A stretch of 64,000 nucleotides of DNA from Rhodococcus yananensis (GTDB taxonomy: Bacteria; Actinomycetota; Actinomycetes; Mycobacteriales; Mycobacteriaceae). Location: NCBI RefSeq assembly GCF_020515525.1, contig NZ_JAIYEP010000005.1, forward strand, positions 1 to 64,000, read 5' to 3'. The notes under the pieces were generated by a model that saw nothing but the letters and a program-made list of their open reading frames with translations, did not search any database and was not told the DNA's origin. Positions within the stretch are counted from its first letter, which is position 1, and each line of letters starts with the position of its first letter. A program made the position numbers and the translations under genes. This document shows, piece by piece, positions 8,047 to 18,138 of the stretch.

Positions 8047-8601
8047 ATGACCACCGCCACCACCACCTTCCCCGGCCTCACCGCAGGAACCTGGGTCATC
8101 GACGCCGTCCATTCGAACGTCGGCTTCACCGTCCGGCACCTGATGGTCAGCAAGGTCCGCGGCTCGTTCGAGGACTTCTCCGGTGCCGTCACCGTCGCTG
8201 CGGACGGCACCCCGTCCGTGACCGCCGAGATCTCGGTCGCGTCGATCAGCACCCGCAACGCCGACCGCGACGCGCACATCCGCTCCGCCGATTTCTTCGA
8301 CGCCGAGCAATTCCCCACCGCGACCTTCACCTCGACCGGTGTGCGCGCCGACGGCTCCGACCACGTGCTCACCGGCGACTTCACCCTCCACGGTGTCACC
8401 CGACCGGTCGAACTGAAGCTCGAGTTCAACGGCGTCAATCCCGGTATGGGCCACGGCCCGGTCGCCGGCTTCGAGGCCACCACCGTGATCAACCGCAAGG
8501 ACTTCGGCATCAGCATCGATATGCCCCTCGAAGGCGGCGGCGCGGTGGTCGGCGACAAGATCACCATCAACCTCGAGATCGAGGCCCTTCAGCAGGCATG
8601 A
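8047..8601 (+). CDS. YceI-family lipid-binding protein
   Basis: This 184-residue protein is a complete YceI lipocalin-like beta-barrel. It begins WVIDAVHSNVGFTVRHLMVSKVRGSF, has the conserved ISTRNADRDAHIRSADFFDAEQFP block, and then TGDFTLHGVTRPV and a final strand. YceI proteins bind polyprenyl or isoprenoid-like lipids. There is no signal peptide, so it is probably cytosolic, as in many actinobacterial copies. GAGGAG lies 5 bp before the ATG. Two palindromic operators just upstream suggest control by a MarR-type repressor that senses oxidants or an aromatic ligand; that is inference. Confidence 0.93.
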   Translation: MTTATTTFPGLTAGTWVIDAVHSNVGFTVRHLMVSKVRGSFEDFSGAVTVAADGTPSVTAEISVASISTRNADRDAHIRSADFFDAEQFPTATFTSTGVRADGSDHVLTGDFTLHGVTRPVELKLEFNGVNPGMGHGPVAGFEATTVINRKDFGISIDMPLEGGGAVVGDKITINLEIEALQQA

Positions 8602-8632
8602 TGCCTCTGCCGGGAGACCGGCGTGTCGGGGA

Positions 8633-8638
8633 TACCCT
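8633..8638 (+). promoter_or_regulatory. -10 box of a probable leaderless promoter
   Basis: TACCCT followed by 6 bp and then GTG at 8645. The context GGATACCCTGG is the same as before the gene at 6779. No Shine-Dalgarno is present, so the mRNA probably begins at the start codon. Confidence 0.5.
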
Positions 8639-8644
8639 GGGTCC

Positions 8645-9025
8645 GTGAGAAAGTACGCGCCCGCGCTGATCGTCGATGTCGTTCTGGTCGTGGTGTTCGC
8701 CGCGCTCGGACGTTCCAGTCACGACGAGGCACTCGACATCGTCGGTCTCGCCGGAACGGCATGGCCGTTCCTCGGCGGTCTGACCGCGGGATGGTTTCTC
8801 ACCGCATGGCTCTACCGCGACAAGTTCGACGCGCGCGCCGCCGTGCCCACCGGTGTCCTCCTCTGGCTGAGCACACTCGTGATCGGCATGGTGCTGCGCG
8901 CAGTCACCGGTCAGGGCACCGCCGGCGCGTTCATCGTCGTCGCCACCGTGTTCCTCGGCCTGTTCCTCGTCGGCTGGCGCCTGATCGCACGGGTCGTCAC
9001 CCGACGCAACGCCCACTCCCGATGA
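8645..9025 (+). CDS. DUF3054 membrane protein
   Basis: This 126-residue protein has four hydrophobic helices: residues about 5-22, 33-52, 66-85 and 93-115. It fits the DUF3054 family common in actinobacteria and haloarchaea, with the typical AGTAWPFLGGLTAGWFLTAW segment and basic ends. Function is unknown. A leaderless-type TACCCT box precedes the GTG start, and a 7-bp hairpin follows the stop, so it is probably transcribed alone. Confidence 0.8.
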   Translation: MRKYAPALIVDVVLVVVFAALGRSSHDEALDIVGLAGTAWPFLGGLTAGWFLTAWLYRDKFDARAAVPTGVLLWLSTLVIGMVLRAVTGQGTAGAFIVVATVFLGLFLVGWRLIARVVTRRNAHSR

Positions 9026-9030
9026 CGATC

Positions 9031-9047
9031 CCGCACGAAGCGTGCGG
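9031..9047 (+). terminator. Short hairpin after the DUF3054 gene
   Basis: CCGCACG and CGTGCGG form a perfect 7-bp stem with the 3-nt loop AAG, 5 bp after the stop at 9025. There is no T-run. It probably ends the DUF3054 transcript before the POT transporter gene. Confidence 0.45.
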
Positions 9048-9089
9048 ATTCGTCACCACACCGTCCTCACCGGTGCCACAGTTGCACCC

Positions 9090-10544
<1,455 letters not shown>

Positions 10545-10580
10545 CCGGTTCCGCGACCGGCCGGACAGCGCGGCGCCGGG

Positions 10581-12260
10581 TCATTCGGCCGGCTTCGCCA
10601 TCTCGGTGAGGAAGCGGTCGGCCATCTTCACGGCGCGGTCGCCGCCGTCGGCGTCGGCGACATAGATCGCGAACGCGACGTCACCGGTGTATCCGTAGAA
10701 CCACCGGTCGTCGCCGCTGGCTGCGGCGATGCCGGCGAGACCCGGATGCCCCTTCAGATACGATGCCGCACCGTTCCGGACGTCGTCCACCATCATTGCG
10801 CGCAGCGCGTCGACGGCGTCGGCGGGCAGGGCGTCGGGTGCGTCGGCGATCGTGGCGGGCTGCCCCTGCACGAGCATCGGCGCGGGAACCCCGCCGCGCG
10901 CGATCGACGCCGCGAGCAGGGCGGCACCGAGCGGGCTGATCGTCGCGTCCCCGTCGCTGTCGGCTCCCGCGAACTGCACGACCCCCGACCTCCCCTGGCC
11001 GACCTGCGCCGTTTCGAACTCGAACCCGGGCACGGCGTAGTCGAGACCGAGACCGAGACGGCTCGCGGTCTCGGCGAGGTCGTCGGTGCTCACCGTCGCC
11101 GGATCGACGTCCCGTTCGATACCCGCGGCCACACGCACCGGGTCGAGAACACCCCCGGCCGGGTAGAGCCCGCGGGTGGCGACCGCACCCATCTCCATCG
11201 CCTGGTTGTTCACGCCGAGGGCGAGGATGCCGCCCGTCGACGGCTGGATCGCGACGAGCGCGGCGGGGGTGCCGACCGTCACGACGGCTTCCTTCGCAGC
11301 CAGCTGGATGTGCGAGTCCACGGTCGAGGTCAGATCGGGCGGGGGCGGGCCCTGATACCCGGCGACCTGGACGGGTCCGTCCTCGGGATCCTCGAGCGTG
11401 ACCGCCCACCCGGCGGTGCGGTCGCGTTCGAGCTGCCACGCCGAGCGCAGAGAATCGAGCAACGGCGTGGAGATGCGCCGGTCGGAGCTGATCAGGGTGG
11501 GGTCGCTGAACACTCGGACGCCGGGGATGGGGACGATGTCGTCCTCGAGGAACTGGTAGTCCTGGTCGCGGAGTTTGACCGCGGTGATCCGCTCGCCCTT
11601 CGCTTCGGCGAGCCGCTGCTGCATGTATTCGGCGGTGATGACCGGTGCCACCGGCGCGAGCACCTCCGCGAGCCGGGTGGTGGTTCCGACCGGATCGGGC
11701 ATGTTCGCGGGGTCGAGGACCACGGCGTTGATGGTCTGTTCCTCCATCAGCGGCTTGCCGAAGCGATCGAAGATCTTCGGTGGGGCAGCGTCGGTGCGCA
11801 CGTAGTGGACGGTGCGGTCGGCGGCGAGATCGGGGACGATGACGTCCGGGCTCCACGACACGCGCCACCCCACGGCGAGTTTCCGCACTGCGCCGGCGAC
11901 CTGGTAGTGCCACTGCTTGTCCTCGCCGAAATCCCACTCGGTCGAGAGCGTGAAGTAGCCGGAATCCTCCGTGAGTTCGACGAGTTGGGACACGGCGTAG
12001 TCTCCCCGGCCGTCGGACAGTCCGTCGAACATCTGGGCGATGGCGGGTTCGGCCGCATTGGGATACGAGGTCAGGGCCGCGGCCGCGGCGGCGTCGCGGT
12101 CGTCGAGAGCCGCGACGAAGTCGTCGACGAGTTTCTGTGCGTCACTCCGCGGGTCGTTCAGCATGAACGCGGTGAGCCCGACGGCGGCGAGCACCGCCAC
12201 GGCCGCGGCGAGGGCGACAACGCGGACACGCCGGGCGCGCAGCCACTCTCGAGAACTCAT
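10581..12260 (-). CDS. Catalytically dead PBP-like membrane protein (degenerate paralog)
   Basis: The 559-residue protein has one N-terminal membrane helix (residues about 10-30), an NTF2-like MecA_N domain (about 35-150), a dimerisation domain and a penicillin-binding fold, in the same order as the next gene. It aligns well with that gene but lacks every catalytic motif. Where the paralog has GLYPPGSTFK, this one has GLYPAGGVLD, so the Ser and Lys of SxxK are gone. The 50 or so residues with the SxN motif are deleted. KTGTAEY is replaced by an AAASGDDRWF stretch. Coding quality is otherwise intact, so it may be a scaffold or decoy rather than a decayed gene. The ATG at 12260 has GAAGG 9 bp upstream; an ATG at 12266 is possible. 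Confidence 0.85.
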   Translation of the reverse strand: MSSREWLRARRVRVVALAAAVAVLAAVGLTAFMLNDPRSDAQKLVDDFVAALDDRDAAAAAALTSYPNAAEPAIAQMFDGLSDGRGDYAVSQLVELTEDSGYFTLSTEWDFGEDKQWHYQVAGAVRKLAVGWRVSWSPDVIVPDLAADRTVHYVRTDAAPPKIFDRFGKPLMEEQTINAVVLDPANMPDPVGTTTRLAEVLAPVAPVITAEYMQQRLAEAKGERITAVKLRDQDYQFLEDDIVPIPGVRVFSDPTLISSDRRISTPLLDSLRSAWQLERDRTAGWAVTLEDPEDGPVQVAGYQGPPPPDLTSTVDSHIQLAAKEAVVTVGTPAALVAIQPSTGGILALGVNNQAMEMGAVATRGLYPAGGVLDPVRVAAGIERDVDPATVSTDDLAETASRLGLGLDYAVPGFEFETAQVGQGRSGVVQFAGADSDGDATISPLGAALLAASIARGGVPAPMLVQGQPATIADAPDALPADAVDALRAMMVDDVRNGAASYLKGHPGLAGIAAASGDDRWFYGYTGDVAFAIYVADADGGDRAVKMADRFLTEMAKPAE

Positions 12261-12360
12261 ACTCATCAACCTTCACTCGAGTAACACCAGCAACAAGCAC
12301 GAGTGGCCTACGAAGCCGTCACGATTGCACTACGCAATTTCCGTCGCGGATACGCGGAGA

Positions 12361-14157
12361 TCACCCCCTCAGCCATCGTCCAGCGGCGAGCACAGCTGGA
12401 GCCGACGCGCCTGCCCCTTCGACGAACACTGCGAACGCCAGGTTATCCTGTGCCCCGATGAACCATCCGTGAGCCCCGGCCGAGTCCCCCGACGCATCGC
12501 TGGTGCCAGCGTACTCCGCGGTCCCCGTCTTCCCGATCAGATCCGGAATGTCGGCGACCGCGTTGGCGGTACCGCCGGTTACGGTCTCGCGCATCATCGT
12601 TCGCAGTCGATCCGCCGTGTCCGCGGGCACCGGCGCGACATCGATGTCGGCGGTGGCGGGACGCCCCTCGACGATCGTCGGCGCCGGGGTCCCCTCCGCG
12701 ACGATCGAGGCCGCCACGAGCGCCATCCCGAACGGTGACGCGGTGACCTGCCCCTGCCCGATCGACTCCTCCACGCGCTGCGCGGTCGACTCCGCCGGGG
12801 GCACACTTCCCGTGACCGTCACCAGGCCCGGCGTGACATAGTCGACACCCAACCCGAACTGCAGCGCGGCGTCGGTCAGCGCTCCCGCCGGCAGGTCCAC
12901 GGCGAGCTGCGCCATCGTGGTGTTGCACGACTGTGCGAACGCGGTGTGCAACGGCACCTCCCCCAGATCGAAGCTCTCGTCGTTGGGAATCGTCCGATCA
13001 CCGATCGTTGCTACACCCGGGCACGGCAGAACGGTGTCGGGCGCGGCCGCACCCGCCTGCAACACCGCGGACGTGGTCACCGTCTTGAACGTCGATCCCG
13101 GCGGGTACAGCCCGGTGAGAGCGATCGGCCCCTGCGCGTCGGCAGCGGAGTTCTGCGCGACCGCACGGATCGCGCCGGTCGACGCGTCGATACCGACGAT
13201 TGCCGCGGGGGTGTCGAGCGATGCCAGCGCGGCCTCCGCGCGGGACTGCAGATCGGGATCCACGGTCGTGTGCAGATCCGGGGCGTCGACCGCATCCGCG
13301 CCCGCGACCGTCGTCACGGTGCCGTCCGCGGCCACCTCCTGCACCGCCCAACCCGCGCTCGCCGCCTGCCCCTCCTGCCACAGCTGTTCGAGGCCCGACC
13401 ACACCGGCGACGCGAGTGCGCGGTCGTCGATCAGCAACCGACGCTGCGGCACGAGCGTGACGCCGTCCAACGCGGTCAGCGCGTCCTCGATCGGCGCCAG
13501 ATCCGATTCGCGCAGCGCGACCACCGTGACCGGTTCTCCCGCACCGGCGGCGACACCGGACGTGATCGACTCGGTGGTGATCGACGGCGCCGGCCCTGCC
13601 AGCAGGGACGCCACGGCCGCCGCGTCGGCCCCCGCGTCGACGTTCACGAGAGTGACGACCTGCTCGCTCATCAACGTGCCGCCCGCGGCGTCGAAGATCG
13701 TCGGTGGACTGCCCGTCGTCGGGGTGAACCGCAACGATTCGCCGTCCGTCAGGCCCGGGGCGAGCACCCCCGGATCCCAGTCCACACGCCAACCGTCGTC
13801 GTCGGACGCGGGTCGCTCCGTCGCTGTGCCACTCGTGCGGTATCGCCAGGTGCGGTCGTCGCCGAACTCCCACGCGACGTCGAGATCGAAGGTGTCGCCG
13901 TCGCCCGTCCCCGCGACCGTCACGATCGGGTCGGTGCCGAGCCCCTCGAACAATCCGGACAGCACGGCCTCCGCCGCAACCGGGTCGGTGGTCAGTGCGG
14001 CCGCGGTCTGCGCGTCGCCGGCATCGACGGCGGCGGCGAACGCGTCGGCGATCGTCTCGGGTTGGTCGGGTCCGGAACTGCATCCCGCCACCGTCGCGAC
14101 GGCCAGCACCGTCGCGACGGGAAGCGCACTCCGTCGAAATCGCACGATCCCGATCAT
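12361..14157 (-). CDS. Class B penicillin-binding lipoprotein with NTF2-like domain
   Basis: The 598-residue protein resembles M. tuberculosis PbpLipo (Rv2864c). It has a lipoprotein signal with the lipobox VATVAGC, a MecA_N NTF2-like domain (about 30-140), a PBP dimer domain, and a transpeptidase domain with all three motifs: STFK, SCN and KTG (in IGKTGTAEY). It should crosslink peptidoglycan on the outer face of the membrane. The start ATG at 14157 places the signal peptide correctly; a longer read-through frame upstream is antisense to the ABC-F gene. A degenerate paralog follows 100 bp downstream on the same strand. Confidence 0.93.
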   Translation of the reverse strand: MIGIVRFRRSALPVATVLAVATVAGCSSGPDQPETIADAFAAAVDAGDAQTAAALTTDPVAAEAVLSGLFEGLGTDPIVTVAGTGDGDTFDLDVAWEFGDDRTWRYRTSGTATERPASDDDGWRVDWDPGVLAPGLTDGESLRFTPTTGSPPTIFDAAGGTLMSEQVVTLVNVDAGADAAAVASLLAGPAPSITTESITSGVAAGAGEPVTVVALRESDLAPIEDALTALDGVTLVPQRRLLIDDRALASPVWSGLEQLWQEGQAASAGWAVQEVAADGTVTTVAGADAVDAPDLHTTVDPDLQSRAEAALASLDTPAAIVGIDASTGAIRAVAQNSAADAQGPIALTGLYPPGSTFKTVTTSAVLQAGAAAPDTVLPCPGVATIGDRTIPNDESFDLGEVPLHTAFAQSCNTTMAQLAVDLPAGALTDAALQFGLGVDYVTPGLVTVTGSVPPAESTAQRVEESIGQGQVTASPFGMALVAASIVAEGTPAPTIVEGRPATADIDVAPVPADTADRLRTMMRETVTGGTANAVADIPDLIGKTGTAEYAGTSDASGDSAGAHGWFIGAQDNLAFAVFVEGAGASAPAVLAAGRWLRG

Positions 14158-14353
14158 GCCGCATCGGGCGGCGCCGCGCCGCGGACCACACGCCGCGTGG
14201 CGGTGGACATATTCGGTTGCGCAACGAACGACGCATCTCCTACCGTGGTGGACGTACTGTTCCCGACGGACGGAGAGAGCGTTGCTCCTGTAGAGGTCGC
14301 CGATCCCACGTGCCACTGCGCACGTGCCGCCCTCTGCTGTCACCGGAGCACGC

Positions 14354-15922
14354 ATGTCCTTTCCTTCGTCCCCTTCTTCCGCCGCACTCGAATCAGGCAG
14401 CGTGTCGCTGTCCGATCTCACCTTCGACCTACCCGACGGCACCCGCATCTTCGACGGACTCGACGCCCACCTCGGCACCGGGCGCACCGGCCTGGTCGGA
14501 CGCAACGGATCGGGGAAATCGACTCTCCTGCGACTGATTTCAGGTTCATCGAGGCCGACACGCGGGTCGGTCACGGTGCGCGGCACCGTCGCATACCTGC
14601 CCCAGGACATCACGCTCGACCCCACGGTCGGAGTCGAAACCGTTCTGGGCATAGCCGAGATCCGGGCGGCCCTGCGCCGCATCGAGTCCGGGGACGGAAC
14701 CGTGGCGGACTTCGACACCGTGGGTGACCGCTGGGACGTCGAGGAGCGGGCACTGGCGACGCTGCACCGGCTCGGACTCGACCGGATCGTCCGGGACGAT
14801 GCCGACCTCGATCGCACCGTCGGAACCCTGTCCGGCGGCGAGACCGTCCTGCTCGCACTCACCGCGCGGCTGATCGAGCAGCCGGACGTCCTGTTGCTCG
14901 ACGAGCCCACCAACAACCTCGACGGCGCCGCACGCGACCTGCTCGACGACGCGCTGCACCGCTTCCCGGGTACCGTCCTCCTCGCCGGACACGACCGGGC
15001 GCTGCTCGACCGCATGGATACGATCGCCGAACTCCGCGACGGGCGGCTCCGCATGTTCGGCGGCGGCTACAGCGACTACGAGCACATGGTCGAGGTCGAA
15101 CAGGAGGCGGCGCGCGCTGCGGTGCGCGACGCCCGCAGCGACGTGCGGCGGCAGGCCCGCGAACTCGCCGCCGCCCAGGTCGCCCTCGACCGCCGTGCGC
15201 GATACGGCCGCAAGATGTTCGAGACCAAGCGCGAACCGAAGATCGTCATGGGTATGCGCAAGCGGGCCGCACAGGAATCCGCGGGGCGGTACCGGCGCGA
15301 ACACGAGGGCAATCTCGACGCGGCGAGGGCGTCTCTCGAACAGGCCCGGGACGCGGTCCGTGACGATCGGGAGATCCGCGTGGACCTTCCCGGCACCGTC
15401 GTCCATCCGGGCCGTCGTGTCGCGGAAGGGCCGCTCGAGATCGTCGGGCCCGAACGGATCGCGGTGCGCGGCCCCAACGGTTCCGGGAAGACGACCCTGC
15501 TCGGGAAGATCGTCGACGCCGGCCCCCTCGTGCCCCATGCCCTGCTTCCGCAGCGACTCGACGTGTTCGACGACTCCCGATCCGTGGTCGCGGAGACCGA
15601 ACGTCGCGCACCACATCTCCCACCACAGGAGATCCGGGCGAGGCTGGCGCGCTTCCTGTTCCGCGGCAGCGACGCCGACGTCCCCATCGGGGTGCTGTCG
15701 GGCGGTGAACGCCTGCGGGCGGCGCTCGCGATCATCCTCGCCGCGGATCCGGCGCCGCAGTTGCTGTTGCTCGACGAACCGACCAACAATCTCGATCTGC
15801 CGAGCCTCGCGCACCTGACCCAGGCACTGCAGGCGTTCGAGGGTGCGCTCGTGGTGGTGTCCCACGACGAACGGTTCCTCGACGAGATCGGTGTGACCCG
15901 GTCCGTCGACCTCGAACGATGA
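14354..15922 (+). CDS. ABC-F family ATPase (ribosome-associated, possible antibiotic resistance)
   Basis: The 522-residue soluble protein has two ABC domains and no membrane helices. NBD1 has Walker A GRNGSGKST, signature LSGGE and Walker B LLLDEPTNNLD. A charged linker (about 230-310) follows. NBD2 has GPNGSGKTT, LSGGERLRAAL and LLLLDEPTNNLD. Such proteins bind the ribosomal E site and either confer target-protection resistance or act as translation factors. Which applies here cannot be decided from sequence. The ATG at 14354 has GGAG 5 bp upstream. The roughly 200-bp leader is long enough for attenuation, but no clear leader peptide was confirmed. Confidence 0.9.
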   Translation: MSFPSSPSSAALESGSVSLSDLTFDLPDGTRIFDGLDAHLGTGRTGLVGRNGSGKSTLLRLISGSSRPTRGSVTVRGTVAYLPQDITLDPTVGVETVLGIAEIRAALRRIESGDGTVADFDTVGDRWDVEERALATLHRLGLDRIVRDDADLDRTVGTLSGGETVLLALTARLIEQPDVLLLDEPTNNLDGAARDLLDDALHRFPGTVLLAGHDRALLDRMDTIAELRDGRLRMFGGGYSDYEHMVEVEQEAARAAVRDARSDVRRQARELAAAQVALDRRARYGRKMFETKREPKIVMGMRKRAAQESAGRYRREHEGNLDAARASLEQARDAVRDDREIRVDLPGTVVHPGRRVAEGPLEIVGPERIAVRGPNGSGKTTLLGKIVDAGPLVPHALLPQRLDVFDDSRSVVAETERRAPHLPPQEIRARLARFLFRGSDADVPIGVLSGGERLRAALAIILAADPAPQLLLLDEPTNNLDLPSLAHLTQALQAFEGALVVVSHDERFLDEIGVTRSVDLER

Positions 15923-15942
15923 TCCGTGCGCGCGGGGATCGC

Positions 15943-16635
15943 TCAGGCGGATTCGTGGTGCAGGGCGGACGGCCCGGTGTCGGCGTCACGCAGCAGCGCC
16001 GACACCGCGCGTGTCATCACGGCGGTCGCGGCGGGCACCTGCAGGTGCAGTACGTCCCGCAGGGACACCCACATCGGCCATGTCGTGCACACGCCGACGG
16101 ACTGCAGGATCTCGCTTCGGGCAACGTCGTCGAGTCCGGCGAGTTCCCGAGAGAACAGGATCTCGGCTTCGGTCACCGCGCTCTCGAAGTAGCGGAATCG
16201 GTAGCGTTGCAACTCCCGCGAGAACGGGGCCCGGATCTCGGACGACCGCGCGAACGGTGCGACGAATTCGAGACGTTCGGCGCGTTGACGGCAGAAGCGC
16301 TCGATGCGGTCGTCGAACGGCAGATCCGGATCGACGGGTACGTGGGCCTCGCCCTGCCGACGCATGATCTCGGATCCCGTGGCCGCGAACAGTGTCTCGA
16401 GGTCCCCGAAGTGCCCCCACAGCGACCGCAGCGACACCCCGGCCCGGGCGGCGACCTGCGCACCGGTGGGTTTGAGCTCACCCGACTGGATCAACGAGAT
16501 GTGCGCGTCGATGACCGCGCGGCGGGTCCGTTCGCCCCGGGCCGAACGCCCGTCGCCCGCGATCGCGCCGGTGAACGCACTCGCGGCCCGCAAATCCTTC
16601 TCCACACCCTCCGCACGCACTGCACCGCCATCCAT
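15943..16635 (-). CDS. TetR-family transcriptional regulator
   Basis: This 230-residue regulator has an N-terminal HTH at about residues 45-85 (ERTRRAVIDAHISLIQSGE, then QVAARAGVSLRSLWGHFGD), with Trp in place of the usual Tyr in the YYHF position. An all-helical ligand domain follows. The ATG at 16635 is preferred because GGGGA lies 6 bp before it; an ATG at 16641 is the alternative. It is convergent with the ABC-F gene. No target operator could be tied to it. The fadE gene downstream has its own promoter. Confidence 0.88.
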   Translation of the reverse strand: MDGGAVRAEGVEKDLRAASAFTGAIAGDGRSARGERTRRAVIDAHISLIQSGELKPTGAQVAARAGVSLRSLWGHFGDLETLFAATGSEIMRRQGEAHVPVDPDLPFDDRIERFCRQRAERLEFVAPFARSSEIRAPFSRELQRYRFRYFESAVTEAEILFSRELAGLDDVARSEILQSVGVCTTWPMWVSLRDVLHLQVPAATAVMTRAVSALLRDADTGPSALHHESA

Positions 16636-16822
16636 GGCCATTCCCCGCGTCCCGTCGTCGATTCTGTTGTCGATCACGATTCCCGAAACCGCTGGTACCG
16701 CACACGGTTCGGACGTCACCGTCATCCCGCACCGAGAGTAGGCGAAGACACCGCGCGATGACCACCACGCGGTGTCTTCGTACCTCCCCGAGGCGAACCG
16801 AACCGACTCGGGCGGCGGGACC

Positions 16823-18049
16823 TCAGCCCGCCAGGAGACCCTTCGCGATGTGGGTCACCTGGATCTCGTTGCTGCCCGCGTAGATCATCAGCGACTTCGC
16901 GTCGCGGGCGAGCTGCTCGACGCGGTACTCCGCCATGTAGCCGTTGCCTCCGAACAGCTGGACGGCGTCCATCGCGACCTCGGTGGCCGCGCGCGAGGAG
17001 TACAGCTTCATCGCGGACGCCTCGGCCAGCCCGACCGGCTCACCCGCCTGTGCGCGTTCGATCGCGCTGAACACCATGTTCCGGACGTTCACCCGCGCGA
17101 TCTCCATCTCGGCGAGCTTGAGCTGGATCAGCTGGAACTGTGCGATCTCCTTGCCCCACAGCTTGCGTGACTTCGCGTACTCGGTCGACAGCTTCAGGCA
17201 CTCCTCGATGATGCCCAGCGACAGGTAGGCGATGCCGATGCGTTCGGCGGCGAACGATTCCTTCGCGCTGTCCTTTCCGTCGCTCCTACCGCCGTCCTCG
17301 GTCTCCCCGAGGAGACGGTCACGGGTGATCCGCACGTTGTCGAAGAACAACTCGCCCGTGGGCGACGAGTTCATCCCCATCTTCTTGAACGGTGGGCTCT
17401 GTGTCAGCCCCTCCATCCCCTTGTCGAGGATGAACGCGAGGACCTTGCGGTCGCGACGGTCGATCGAGGTGTCGCCGTCGTCGAGCTTGGCGTAGACGAT
17501 GACGGTGTCGGCGTACGGGCCGTTGGTGATGAACGTCTTCTGACCGTTCAGGATGTAGTCGTCGCCGTCGCGCCGCACGGTGGTCTTCATGCCGCCGAAC
17601 GCGTCGGAGCCGGAATCGGGTTCGGTGATGGCCCACGCACCGACCTTCTCGAAGGTGACGAGTTCGGGAAGCCAGCGCTTCTTCTGCGCGAGGGTGCCGC
17701 GGCTGCGGATGGTGCCCGCGGTGAGTCCGAGGCTCACTCCCATCGACGCGACGAGGCCGAGGCTCACACCGGCGATCTCGATGTTCAGCAGTGCCGCCAT
17801 ACCCGGCGACCCACCCATTGCGCCGGAGCTCTTGCCGGGCTTCTCCCCCTTCTCCTCCTTCTCGAGTGCACGTTCGAGGGATTCCCGGGCCATCTCGTCG
17901 ATGCCGAATGCTGCGAAGAGTTTGCGGATGATCTCGAACGGTGGCAGCTCACCGGACTCGAGCCTGTCGACGTTGGGGCGGATTTCCTTCTCGATGAATC
18001 CGCGCAGCGCATCGCGGAACATGAGGTCTGTGTCTGACCACTCGTACAT
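16823..18049 (-). CDS. Acyl-CoA dehydrogenase (FadE), isovaleryl/long-chain type active site
   Basis: The 408-residue flavoprotein has the full ACAD fold. FAD and substrate motifs are WAITEPDSGSDAFG, NGQKTFITNG and GGNGYMAEYRVEQLARDAKSLMIYAGSNEIQ. The usual medium-chain catalytic Glu (IYEGT) is Ala here, while a Glu stands in AAERIGIAY, the position used by isovaleryl-CoA and long-chain dehydrogenases. A Lys/Glu-rich insert (residues about 58-75) precedes the first flavin motif. It oxidises an acyl-CoA to the 2-enoyl-CoA. The ATG at 18049 has no Shine-Dalgarno but a TATATT box 6 bp upstream, indicating a leaderless mRNA. Confidence 0.92.
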   Translation of the reverse strand: MYEWSDTDLMFRDALRGFIEKEIRPNVDRLESGELPPFEIIRKLFAAFGIDEMARESLERALEKEEKGEKPGKSSGAMGGSPGMAALLNIEIAGVSLGLVASMGVSLGLTAGTIRSRGTLAQKKRWLPELVTFEKVGAWAITEPDSGSDAFGGMKTTVRRDGDDYILNGQKTFITNGPYADTVIVYAKLDDGDTSIDRRDRKVLAFILDKGMEGLTQSPPFKKMGMNSSPTGELFFDNVRITRDRLLGETEDGGRSDGKDSAKESFAAERIGIAYLSLGIIEECLKLSTEYAKSRKLWGKEIAQFQLIQLKLAEMEIARVNVRNMVFSAIERAQAGEPVGLAEASAMKLYSSRAATEVAMDAVQLFGGNGYMAEYRVEQLARDAKSLMIYAGSNEIQVTHIAKGLLAG

Positions 18050-18055
18050 GAACGA

Positions 18056-18078
18056 AATATAGAACACGTTCCTGTTCT
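18056..18078 (-). promoter_or_regulatory. Leaderless fadE promoter with a KstR-like operator
   Basis: On the minus strand TATATT (18056-18061) is followed by 6 bp and the ATG at 18049. Overlapping the box and the spacer is the + strand word TAGAACACGTTCCT (18060-18073), which matches 12 of 14 positions of the KstR consensus TAGAACACGTTCTA. A wider inverted repeat AGAACA-6-TGTTCT covers 18061-18078. A repressor bound here would block RNA polymerase directly. KstR identity is inferred from the motif. Confidence 0.6.
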
Positions 18079-18098
18079 GTGTATACGGTGGATCCCGC

Positions 18099-18138
18099 GA
18101 ACCGGTGAACCGGTGAACCGGTGAACCGGTGAACCGGA
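18099..18138. repeat. Five tandem 8-bp repeats upstream of fadE
   Basis: GAACCGGT occurs four times perfectly and a fifth time as GAACCGGA. The array sits 50-90 bp upstream of the fadE start, just outside the predicted -35 region. Each unit holds the palindrome ACCGGT. Copy number could change by slippage. Confidence 0.9.

Noticed and set aside
14158-14353. Possible attenuator with leader peptide before the ABC-F gene
   Set aside because: A self-palindromic CACGTG occurs twice, but no convincing terminator/anti-terminator pair or leader peptide was found.
12361-15054. An 897-codon minus-strand frame
   Set aside because: Codons before 14157 are antisense to the ABC-F gene; the lipoprotein signal fixes the real start at 14157.
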